Below are positions 8,958 to 15,999 of a stretch of 64,000 nucleotides of DNA, in pieces. Below the pieces are notes generated by a model. The model worked only from the letters and a program-made list of their open reading frames with translations. It did no database searches and was not told where the DNA came from. This DNA is from Bradyrhizobium sp. CCBAU 53351 (GTDB lineage: Bacteria; Pseudomonadota; Alphaproteobacteria; Rhizobiales; Xanthobacteraceae), in NCBI RefSeq assembly GCF_015291745.1, contig NZ_CP030059.1:3685501-3749500 (forward strand), given 5' to 3'. The position numbers were made by a program, and so were the translations under genes. Each line of letters opens with the position of its first letter. The first letter of the stretch is position 1.

Positions 8958-9581
8958 GTGCCGGGCCTCGTTCACGTTGTTGATGACGACGAGTCCTTTC
9001 GTACGGCGATCGAACGCCGCCTGAAGCTTGCGGGCTACGACGTCGTCACTTACGCGTCGTCACAAGCGTTGCTGGAGATGACACCGAACGACGAACAGGC
9101 GGGCTGCATCCTGCTCGACGTACGGATACCCGGACTGAGCGGCCCCGAATTGCAGACCCGGTTGATCGAGTCGGGCTCGAATTTGCCGATCATCTTCCTG
9201 ACGGGACATGCAGACACGCCGACCACCGTGCGAGCGATCAAGGCAGGTGCGGAAGACTTCCTGACCAAACCGATATGCTCCGAGCAGTTGATCGAGGCAA
9301 TCGAGCGCGCGTTGGCGACCCAGCGGGCGGCGCGGGTTCGCCGCAGCAGGCTCGATGCACTTCGCGGTGATCTGGCCAGGCTGACACACCGCGAGCGGCA
9401 GGTGTTCGATCTCATCGTGCGCGGCTGGATCAACAAGCAGATTGCGCATGAGCTTGGGACAACCGAACGCACGGTGAAGGCGCATCGCCAGCAGGTGATG
9501 GAGAAGATGCAGGTTCATTCACTTGCGGAACTCGTTTCGATCGCGGAGCGGCTTGGAATGATTGATCCGAACGAGCATTAG
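8958..9581 (+). CDS. FixJ/NarL-type two-component response regulator
   Basis: A 207-residue regulator with an N-terminal receiver domain and a C-terminal LuxR-type helix-turn-helix. The acidic pocket is VVDDDE (D9-D11), the phosphorylation site is D54 in ILLDVRIPG, and the conserved lysine is K104 in FLTKP. The HTH region is LTHRERQVFDLIVRGWINKQ through TERTVKAHRQQV. The GTG at 8958 is the likely start because GGAGGTGG lies just upstream; the open frame begins earlier (8778) but adds a non-conserved stretch. No kinase gene is adjacent. In rhizobia FixJ activates fixK, and the divergent position here suggests the same link. Confidence 0.9.
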   Translation: MPGLVHVVDDDESFRTAIERRLKLAGYDVVTYASSQALLEMTPNDEQAGCILLDVRIPGLSGPELQTRLIESGSNLPIIFLTGHADTPTTVRAIKAGAEDFLTKPICSEQLIEAIERALATQRAARVRRSRLDALRGDLARLTHRERQVFDLIVRGWINKQIAHELGTTERTVKAHRQQVMEKMQVHSLAELVSIAERLGMIDPNEH

Positions 9582-9668
9582 CTGGCGCATCGGCCAGGTT
9601 CGGTCCCACGACACAAACCTGCACCAAAGGACAATCCAGAGGCGCGTTGACAGCGTTGGGCCTGCCGT

Positions 9669-9682
9669 GTGCAATAGTGCAC
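9669..9682. promoter_or_regulatory. 14-bp palindrome upstream of the receiver protein gene
   Basis: GTGCA-ATAG-TGCAC, a perfect inverted repeat, about 88 bases before the start at 9771. It could be an operator for the single-domain receiver gene. No regulator is assigned. Confidence 0.35.
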
Positions 9683-9770
9683 GGATGGTGCGCTCGGAAT
9701 GCGAAGCCTTCAAAGGTGATGTCTCGTAACCGCCGCCGCTTTTCATTGACTTGCTGAAAGGCAGCTTGCC

Positions 9771-10139
9771 TTGCCCCTGCGAAAGTCCGTCTTTATCGTT
9801 GATGACGATCCGTCCGTGCGTGCCAGCATGGACCGGCTTTTGCGTGGCCGCGGCTTCGACACCAAGTTGTTCGGCAATGCGGCGGCCTTGCTCGATCATG
9901 GCAGGTTCAACACCGCGGTCTGCATCATCCTCGACGTCAATCTTGGTGAAAAGTCCGGCATCGACTTGCGGCGAACATTGGGCGAGAAGGGCGTCGAAGT
10001 GCCTGTGATCTATGTGACCGGCAACGACTGCCCCGCAAACCGCGCGGCGGCCCTTGCGTCCGGCTGCGTTGCCTATCTGACCAAACCTTTTGCCGCCCAG
10101 TCGTTGATCGATTCCATCGAGCGCGCCCCATTCTCGTAG
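9771..10139 (+). CDS. Single-domain response regulator (receiver only)
   Basis: A 122-residue CheY-like receiver without an output domain. Acidic residues lie at 11-13 (VDDDP), the phosphoacceptor D55 is in IILDVNLGEKSG, T83 is in YVTGND, and K105 is in YLTKPF. Its sequence is closer to FixJ/NarL receivers than to CheY. The start appears to be TTG at 9771, with AAAGG about 10 bases upstream. It follows the FixJ-type regulator by 189 bases and may accept phosphate from the same unidentified kinase, act as a phosphate sink, or work through protein contact. It is convergent with the IalB-type gene. Confidence 0.85.
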   Translation: MPLRKSVFIVDDDPSVRASMDRLLRGRGFDTKLFGNAAALLDHGRFNTAVCIILDVNLGEKSGIDLRRTLGEKGVEVPVIYVTGNDCPANRAAALASGCVAYLTKPFAAQSLIDSIERAPFS

Positions 10140-10151
10140 CTGCTCGAACCG

Positions 10152-10736
10152 TCATTCGTCGATATATTGCTCGAGAGTCCTGGCCGGCGCACCCCGGTGG
10201 ACGGAGGCGAATTGCGCCAACGGGATCGAGGTCGTCAGAGCGAGAAGATTTGAATCGACGACTTCCAGCACAAGCGCCTTGCCGGCTTCCATCTCCTTGA
10301 TCATTTTTGGCGTTGCGATGTCGGCAGCGACGCACAGATTGGCGAGACACCAAGTATAGGGCAGGCGGACGACCCCGCCGTTGTCGACGCTCAATTTCGG
10401 CACGTGTTGCAGATACATGCCGGCAGGTACGAACAGTTGCAGGCGGGCCGTGGGGGCGTCCTCCCGCTGGATCAGATCGAGGCGAACGGCCGTCTGTCCG
10501 GTCGCGAATTGGCCGGTGATGGAGGTCCGGCACAGGATGGGCGCACCGCCCGCCCTGAAGCAGAGTTTCTCCCAACTGCCATAGCGGATGTCCTTTGCTT
10601 CGCGCTGGCCGCGCGTTGCGACTTCGCCGGGTTTGCCGGCTTGCGCCGCCTTTGGCGCGGCGACGCCCGAACTCGTCGCAGCCCCGGCGATTGCAACCAT
10701 CACGAGGCCAAAGAGACAATCAAGCGGGCGGGGCAT
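10152..10736 (-). CDS. Invasion-associated locus B (IalB)-family exported protein
   Basis: A protein of about 194 residues with a signal peptide (DCLFGLVMVAIAG, cleavage near residues 25-28). The mature domain has the IalB pattern YGSWEKLCF, a second cysteine in ILCRTS, and a late CLANLCV pair. The family is found in alphaproteobacterial periplasm and its biochemical role is poorly defined. Start 10736 has a GGAG eight bases upstream; a GTG at 10763 would overlap the upstream gene by 4 bases and is an alternative. It is last in a minus-strand operon with the hydrolase and AspT-type exchanger, downstream of the FixK box at 13404. Confidence 0.82.
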   Translation of the reverse strand: MPRPLDCLFGLVMVAIAGAATSSGVAAPKAAQAGKPGEVATRGQREAKDIRYGSWEKLCFRAGGAPILCRTSITGQFATGQTAVRLDLIQREDAPTARLQLFVPAGMYLQHVPKLSVDNGGVVRLPYTWCLANLCVAADIATPKMIKEMEAGKALVLEVVDSNLLALTTSIPLAQFASVHRGAPARTLEQYIDE

Positions 10737-10759
10737 CGGCGCATCTCCGGGATCTGAAC

Positions 10760-11647
10760 TCACTTCGGCGCATCGAGGAACTTCGTGACCAGCGGCGACC
10801 AGAGCGGGATCGCATCGGGCGAGCCGATGAAGAAGTGGCCTTCATTGCCGAACGGCGGCATCAGATGATATTCGGCCCGGCCGCCCGCGGCGGTGAATGC
10901 GTCATGCATGCGCTTTGACAGGTCGGGCCCGAAAAACGTGTCGTTCTCGATGTAGATCCACAGCATCGGCACGCGCGAGGTGCGGCCGAAATCCGCAGTG
11001 GCTTCAACGAGCTTGTCCGGCGCGCAATTGTTGTTCGGCTTGCCGCCGACGCGCCCCCCACGGCCGGCGGCGAAAGTGATGATCGCCTTCACCTGGGGCG
11101 GGTTCACGCTCGACAACGCGATCGACGCCCAGCCGCCGGCGGACTGTCCGACCACGATCACGTCCTTCGGGATGATCCGCTTTTCCGCAGCCAGATAATC
11201 GATGATCCAGAGATCGACCTGGGCGACGGCCATGCCTGCATCACGGAAGTTCGGATTGCTGCACTTGCCGATCTTGGAGAAGAACGGACCGAAGATCGCA
11301 CGTTCCGGAATGTCGATGGCGGCTGCGCCATAGCCGCTGCCGACCGGCGCCACCACCAGATAGCCCCGTTTTGCGAACCATGTGGCGGCATCGCGAAACT
11401 CCACCAGCGGAAAGAAGCTGCGATCGGTCGGATTGAGCGAGACGCCGTGGTTCATGATCACCAGCGGGAAGGGGCCGTCACCGACCGGGCGGACCAGATA
11501 GGCGAACATCGGCAGCGGCAGCGGCAGGGCCCAGATCTCCTCCTGGATACGGATCTCGTCCCCCGCATGAGCCGGTGCCGCAAGCGCGCCGAGAAGGGAC
11601 AGGATGACTGCAAGGACTTGTCCGATTGCGGGGAGAGGAGAGTGCAT
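10760..11647 (-). CDS. Exported alpha/beta hydrolase (dienelactone hydrolase/PAF-acetylhydrolase-like)
   Basis: A protein of about 295 residues with a signal peptide ending near PAHAG. The hydrolase core shows VIMNHGVS (oxyanion region), the nucleophile elbow VVGQSAGGW with the catalytic serine, a later aspartate in IENDTFFGPD, and a histidine in EGHFF. This fits a serine hydrolase of the dienelactone hydrolase/lipase superfamily acting in the periplasm. Start 11647 is chosen because the signal peptide begins there. It lies 10 bases after the exchanger gene and shares its operon. The substrate is unknown; an ester or short peptide-like compound is possible. Confidence 0.82.
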   Translation of the reverse strand: MHSPLPAIGQVLAVILSLLGALAAPAHAGDEIRIQEEIWALPLPLPMFAYLVRPVGDGPFPLVIMNHGVSLNPTDRSFFPLVEFRDAATWFAKRGYLVVAPVGSGYGAAAIDIPERAIFGPFFSKIGKCSNPNFRDAGMAVAQVDLWIIDYLAAEKRIIPKDVIVVGQSAGGWASIALSSVNPPQVKAIITFAAGRGGRVGGKPNNNCAPDKLVEATADFGRTSRVPMLWIYIENDTFFGPDLSKRMHDAFTAAGGRAEYHLMPPFGNEGHFFIGSPDAIPLWSPLVTKFLDAPK

Positions 11648-11657
11648 GCCGGCCTCG

Positions 11658-13346
11658 TCACCCGTTGAACGTGGCGGCCACGACGATCGGGCCCAGCACG
11701 GTGAGGACGACATTGCCGACCGCATAGGGCACAGCGACGCCGAGCACCGGCGTCTGGCTCTCGGCAACGTCACATGCGCCGGTGACGGCGGCATCGACGG
11801 TCATGGCACCGGCCAGCGCACCGCAGGTCACCACAGGGTTCATGCGCAGCAGATGATAGGCGACGAGCGTCCCGATCGTCATCGGGACCAGCGTGACGAC
11901 GGTGCCCATCCCGACCAGCAGCAGGCCGTGCGCCTGGATTGCAGACCAGGCGGCAAGCCCGTTGCCGAGTCCGATCGCCGCGATGAAGCCGCCAAGCCCG
12001 AGATCGCTCAAGGTTTGCTGCGCCGCCGGCGGAATGGCGCCGATACCGGGCCTGCGCGTCCGCAGCCAGCCGCAGACGAGCCCCGCGATCAATGCACCGC
12101 CACCGCCGCCGAGCGTCAGAGCGACAGTGCCGACCTTGAAGCTGGCAAGTCCGGCCAGCAGGCCCACGGCGATGCCCGCGGCAACGAAGGCGATGTCGGT
12201 CCGGTCGCTGGTATTGAGGGCGTGTCCGACCTTCGCCGCGGCCCGCGCGATGTTGCCGGTGCTGCCAACCAACGTCATGACGTCGCCGATATAGACCCGC
12301 GTATCGGGACCGAGAGGGACCTCCCGACCCATCCGGGTGAGCGCTCGCAGGAAGACGCCACGCGCATTGTCGCCAAGCCGCTCAACGATGTCCCGGAGCG
12401 AGCGGCCGTGCAGGTGGCGACTTTCCACGAGCACCTCGATCACATTGCCCGGCAGGCTGCGCAGCAATTCCCCCGCGTCGATTTCGTCCCCGATGACGGG
12501 TTCGGCGGCGACGATCGCAGCGGTTGGACCGGTAATGACGAGGTCGTCGCCGGCCTCGAGCAACGTGTCATGCTGCGGTTTGAGGTCGGCTCCGCGGCGC
12601 ACGATGCGTTCCACGACCGTGCGGCTGCCGATCTCGCCCTCGATCTCAGCAATGCTACGGCCCGCCCCCGCCGAGACACGATAGGCGCGCGCCTGGAATT
12701 TGCGATAGGAAAGGTTTTCCGTCTTCGGCGGCGCGCCGCCGGCGAGCTCGGCTTCGAGCTTCTTCGCCTCCGCCTTCAGATCGATGCCCATCAGCCGGGG
12801 GGCAACGAACGGGACGAACAGCAGCGTCAAGATGTAGCCGAGCACGTAGGTCACGGCGTAGCCGGCGGCGATATTGGCTTCCTGCTGCTTCAGCACGTCG
12901 GGGGGCAGGCCGAGCTGAGACAACGCGCCCGAGGCCGTCCCGATCACGGAGGACTGGGTCAGCGCGCCGGCAGTCAAGCCTGCTGCCGTCCCGGTATCCA
13001 GCGCGAAGAGCCGCGCGAAGATGAGGACAGCGACGAGACCGGTCCCTCCGATTACCAGCGTCAGCACGACCTGCGCCAGGGTCCGCACGCTCAGGGAGGC
13101 GAAGAACTCCGGCCCGGAACGGTAGCCAATCGTGAACACGAACAGGCTGAACAGGATCGCCCTGAGGATCGGCGGGAATGAGAAACTCCCGAGCTGGCCG
13201 ATCAGCACCGCGACGACCAGGATACAGGCGGTGGTCCCGATCGAGAAGCCGCGCACCTTGATCCGGCCGAGGATGGTCCCGATCGCGATGGCGAGCAGCA
13301 GGAAGATTTCCGGTGCGGCGGAGATGATCCACCTGACGGTAGCCAT
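11658..13346 (-). CDS. AspT-type membrane exchanger (YidE/YbjL family), copy 1
   Basis: A 562-residue inner-membrane protein with two hydrophobic halves (about residues 5-170 and 380-560) around a soluble centre with RCK/TrkA_C-like character (for example LLEAGDDLVITGPT and VYIGDVMTLVGST). Glycine-rich GALTQSSVIGTASGAL and GALAGAMTVDAAVTGAC mark the two halves of the AspT/YidE/YbjL fold. AspT exchanges aspartate for alanine and builds a proton gradient with a decarboxylase. This copy is divergent from a YoaK/SulP pair and 2.6 kb from a large decarboxylase. Start 13346 has GGGGGAA upstream. The FixK box at 13404-13417 is 58 bases from it. Confidence 0.9.
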   Translation of the reverse strand: MATVRWIISAAPEIFLLLAIAIGTILGRIKVRGFSIGTTACILVVAVLIGQLGSFSFPPILRAILFSLFVFTIGYRSGPEFFASLSVRTLAQVVLTLVIGGTGLVAVLIFARLFALDTGTAAGLTAGALTQSSVIGTASGALSQLGLPPDVLKQQEANIAAGYAVTYVLGYILTLLFVPFVAPRLMGIDLKAEAKKLEAELAGGAPPKTENLSYRKFQARAYRVSAGAGRSIAEIEGEIGSRTVVERIVRRGADLKPQHDTLLEAGDDLVITGPTAAIVAAEPVIGDEIDAGELLRSLPGNVIEVLVESRHLHGRSLRDIVERLGDNARGVFLRALTRMGREVPLGPDTRVYIGDVMTLVGSTGNIARAAAKVGHALNTSDRTDIAFVAAGIAVGLLAGLASFKVGTVALTLGGGGGALIAGLVCGWLRTRRPGIGAIPPAAQQTLSDLGLGGFIAAIGLGNGLAAWSAIQAHGLLLVGMGTVVTLVPMTIGTLVAYHLLRMNPVVTCGALAGAMTVDAAVTGACDVAESQTPVLGVAVPYAVGNVVLTVLGPIVVAATFNG

Positions 13347-13403
13347 GGTCGCAGTTCCCCCGGCGCTTTGGTGCGATTTGATTGGCCGCGCGCGGGACAT
13401 TGC

Positions 13404-13417
13404 TTGATCCAGATCAA
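13404..13417. promoter_or_regulatory. FixK/Fnr-type box in a divergent promoter region
   Basis: TTGA-TCCAGA-TCAA matches the FixK consensus exactly. It lies 58 bases from the AspT-copy-1 start on one side and 58 bases from the YoaK-type start on the other, so one site could drive both directions. Confidence 0.82.
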
Positions 13418-13474
13418 GCTCCGGCAGGCACGGAGCGATCCCTATGACTTGATGATGCGTTTGCCACAGCCCTC

Positions 13475-14164
13475 ATGACGGACATGAGTACGATGGACGT
13501 CGCTGCCGGCGCGATCCGCCGGGACGAGACGATCGAGATCGTGCTGCTGCTCGCCTTCACCGGCGGCTTCATCGACGCTTATACCTGGATCATCCATGGC
13601 GTGTTGGCCAATGCGCAGACCGCCAATCTGATCTTCCTCTGGGTCTATGCGATGGCCGGCAATTGGGTGAAGGCCTTGCACTTCGTGCCGCCGATCCTGG
13701 CCTTCGCAGTCGGCATCGTGATCGCGGCCTGGCTGCGCCGTGTCGCCGGCCAGCGCGCCGGGGCCATTAGTACCGTCGTCGAGATCGTGCTCTTGATCGC
13801 GATCGCCGTTCTGCACAACCGGTTGCCGGACCTCGCGGGAACGCTTGGCATCTCCGTGGTCGCAGCCATGCAATCGGCGATGTTCGCAAGGGTCGAAGGC
13901 ACTCTTTGCAGCACGGTGATGATTACGGGAAACATGCGTCAAGCCATCGAGAACGTTTTCTCGGTCGTGCATGGCGGTGCACCGCTCGGGACGTTGCGCA
14001 AGTCGGCGATCCTTTTTGCGTTGTGTGCGGTTTTCGGTTTCGGCGCGGCCGCCGGCGCATACACGACAAAGATCATTCCTGATCTCGCACTCGGGATTCC
14101 CGTGGTCGCGCTGTTGATCGTTCTGTTGCGTTGCGAAGCGACCCCGCAGGAGGTAACCAGATGA
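13475..14164 (+). CDS. YoaK-family (DUF1275) membrane protein
   Basis: A 229-residue membrane protein with about six hydrophobic segments. The family signature region is GGFIDAYTWIIHGVLANAQTANL near residue 29, with a later MQSAMFARVEG and STVMITGNM. DUF1275 proteins are uncharacterised inner-membrane proteins, possibly transporters. Its stop overlaps the SulP start (ATGA), so the two are co-translated. A FixK box lies 58 bases upstream. ATG 13475 is used; ATGs at 13484 and 13493 are alternatives. Confidence 0.88.
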   Translation: MTDMSTMDVAAGAIRRDETIEIVLLLAFTGGFIDAYTWIIHGVLANAQTANLIFLWVYAMAGNWVKALHFVPPILAFAVGIVIAAWLRRVAGQRAGAISTVVEIVLLIAIAVLHNRLPDLAGTLGISVVAAMQSAMFARVEGTLCSTVMITGNMRQAIENVFSVVHGGAPLGTLRKSAILFALCAVFGFGAAAGAYTTKIIPDLALGIPVVALLIVLLRCEATPQEVTR

Positions 14165-15864
14165 GCTCGCCTTCGGAGCCGACGTGGATGCGATTCTTTC
14201 CACCGGCTCAGTGGCTTGCAGCATACCGAAGCGAATGGTTGCGGTCCGACGCGATCGCCGGCATCACGCTCGCCGCTTACGCGATCCCGGTCTCGCTCGC
14301 CTATGCCGCGCTCGCCGGCTTGCCGCCGCAGATCGGCGTCTACGGCTACATGCTCGGCGGCATCGGCTACGCCTTGCTCGGGACGTCGCGCCAACTCGCG
14401 ATCGGTCCAACGTCGGCGATTTCCCTGATGATCGCGGGGACCGTGGCCGCGCTCGCAGGGGGCGATGCGGTCCGCTATGCGCAGATCGCGAGCCTTGCGG
14501 CGTTTGCCGTGGCGGTGCTGTGCCTCATCGCCTGGCTGTTCAAGCTCAGCGTCCTCGTCCGGCTGGTCAGCGACAGTATTCTGGTCGGCTTCAAGGCGGG
14601 GGCGGGGCTCACCATCATCATGAGCCAGTTGCCGAGCCTGCTCGGAGTTGCCGGTGGCGGCCACAATTTCTTCGATCGCGCCGTCAAGCTGGCCGGGCAA
14701 CTCGGCGGCATTGACCCGCTTGTGCTCGCCATTGGGGCAGTCGCGCTGATGTTGCTGCTACTCGGCGAGCGGCTCCTGCCCGGCAAGCCGGTTGGCATCA
14801 CCGTCGTCGCGCTCGCGATCCTCCTGGCAACGTTGTTGGGCCTCCCGGCATTGGGTGTGCCCGTTACGGGGAAGATACCGGAAGGGCTGCCAGCGCTGGG
14901 AATTCCGACGTTCGGTTTGCTGGAATTCGACGATCTCTTTCCGCTCGCAGCCGGTTGCGTCCTGCTGGCTTATATCGAGGGCGTATCGGCGGCCCGCAGC
15001 TTTGCTGCCAAGCACGGCTATCCGCTCGATGTTCGCCAGGAGTTTCTGGGGTTGGGCGCGGCAAACCTCGCCGCTGCGTTCGGCCATGGTTATCCCGTCG
15101 CCGGGGGCTTGTCGCAATCAGCCGTCAACGACAACGCGGGAGCGCGGACGCCGCTCGCGCTGGTCATCTGCTCGGTGACGCTCGGGCTGTGCCTGTTGTT
15201 CTTCACGGGGCTGCTGACCAATCTGCCCAAGGCGGTGCTCGCGGCAATCGTCTTCGCCGCCGTCTACAGGCTGGTCGACGTTCGTGCACTGCTCCGAATG
15301 TGGCGTGTCAGCCGGATCGATTTCCACGCGGCGGCGATCGCGCTGATCTCCGTGCTGCTGCTCGGCATTCTCCAGGGCGTCCTGCTGGCGTCGATCGCGT
15401 CGATTTTCCTGCTGCTGGCGCGGGCTTCGCGACCGAACGTCGCGTTCCTGGGCCGGTTGCCGGGCAGCGGCCGCTATTCGGACAGCGCCAGACATGAAGG
15501 CGTGGAGCCCATGGAGGGCGTCATCGCATTCCGGCCCGAAGCCTCGCTGCTCTATATCAACGCCGAGACGATCCTGGACACCGTCCTGACGGCGTTGCGG
15601 ACCTCACCGGCCGTGCGCCTGGTCGCCTGCGACCTCTCGGCCTCACCCTATATCGATCTGGCTGGCGCCCGCATGCTGCGTGATCTCCACGGCGAACTTG
15701 CGTCACGCAAGGTGACGTTCTGCATCGTCGGCGCCCACGCGCAGCTGCGCGACCTCCTGCGCGCCGAAGGACTTGCGGACAGGACCGACAGCACCCAGTG
15801 GCTGCGGTCGCTCGACAGGCTGCTTGCCGATGATCAGGCAAGGAGCGGGCAAGGAACAACCTGA
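14161..15864 (+). CDS. SulP-family anion transporter with STAS domain
   Basis: A 567-residue transporter with 10-12 membrane segments, including GITLAAYAIPVSLAYAALAGLPP near residue 30 and the SulP signature GLSQSAVNDNAGARTPLA. A cytoplasmic STAS domain (about residues 450-560) contains VACDLSASPYIDLAGARML. SulP members carry sulfate, bicarbonate, dicarboxylates or other anions. The ATG at 14161 is preceded by AGGAGG inside the end of the upstream gene and overlaps its stop. No SulP-linked carbonic anhydrase is nearby, so the anion is open. The frame closes before the decarboxylase promoter. Confidence 0.92.
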   Translation: MSSPSEPTWMRFFPPAQWLAAYRSEWLRSDAIAGITLAAYAIPVSLAYAALAGLPPQIGVYGYMLGGIGYALLGTSRQLAIGPTSAISLMIAGTVAALAGGDAVRYAQIASLAAFAVAVLCLIAWLFKLSVLVRLVSDSILVGFKAGAGLTIIMSQLPSLLGVAGGGHNFFDRAVKLAGQLGGIDPLVLAIGAVALMLLLLGERLLPGKPVGITVVALAILLATLLGLPALGVPVTGKIPEGLPALGIPTFGLLEFDDLFPLAAGCVLLAYIEGVSAARSFAAKHGYPLDVRQEFLGLGAANLAAAFGHGYPVAGGLSQSAVNDNAGARTPLALVICSVTLGLCLLFFTGLLTNLPKAVLAAIVFAAVYRLVDVRALLRMWRVSRIDFHAAAIALISVLLLGILQGVLLASIASIFLLLARASRPNVAFLGRLPGSGRYSDSARHEGVEPMEGVIAFRPEASLLYINAETILDTVLTALRTSPAVRLVACDLSASPYIDLAGARMLRDLHGELASRKVTFCIVGAHAQLRDLLRAEGLADRTDSTQWLRSLDRLLADDQARSGQGTT

Positions 15865-15920
15865 CGCCTCGTATTGCGTCGCGAGCGGCATGGCATCGTC
15901 CGTCAGAATGCACGGGACCG

Positions 15921-15934
15921 TTGACTTGGATCAA
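15921..15934. promoter_or_regulatory. FixK/Fnr-type box upstream of the decarboxylase
   Basis: TTGA-CTTGGA-TCAA, an exact TTGA-N6-TCAA match, ends 66 bases before the preferred start at 16000. It overlaps the ATG at 15934 that would give a longer frame, which argues that the shorter start is real. Confidence 0.8.
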
Positions 15935-15999
15935 TGGAACGACCGGCACCGCACTCACGATCCGGCATCACCTTTGCCCTCATGGATCGGGAGAGATAC

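Noticed and set aside
11604..13181. 525-codon plus-strand frame over the AspT-type gene
   Set aside because: Shadow of the exchanger on the other strand; no domain or signal pattern.
15934..15999. Upstream ATG as the decarboxylase start
   Set aside because: It overlaps the last base of the FixK box and has no ribosome site, while 16000 has one.
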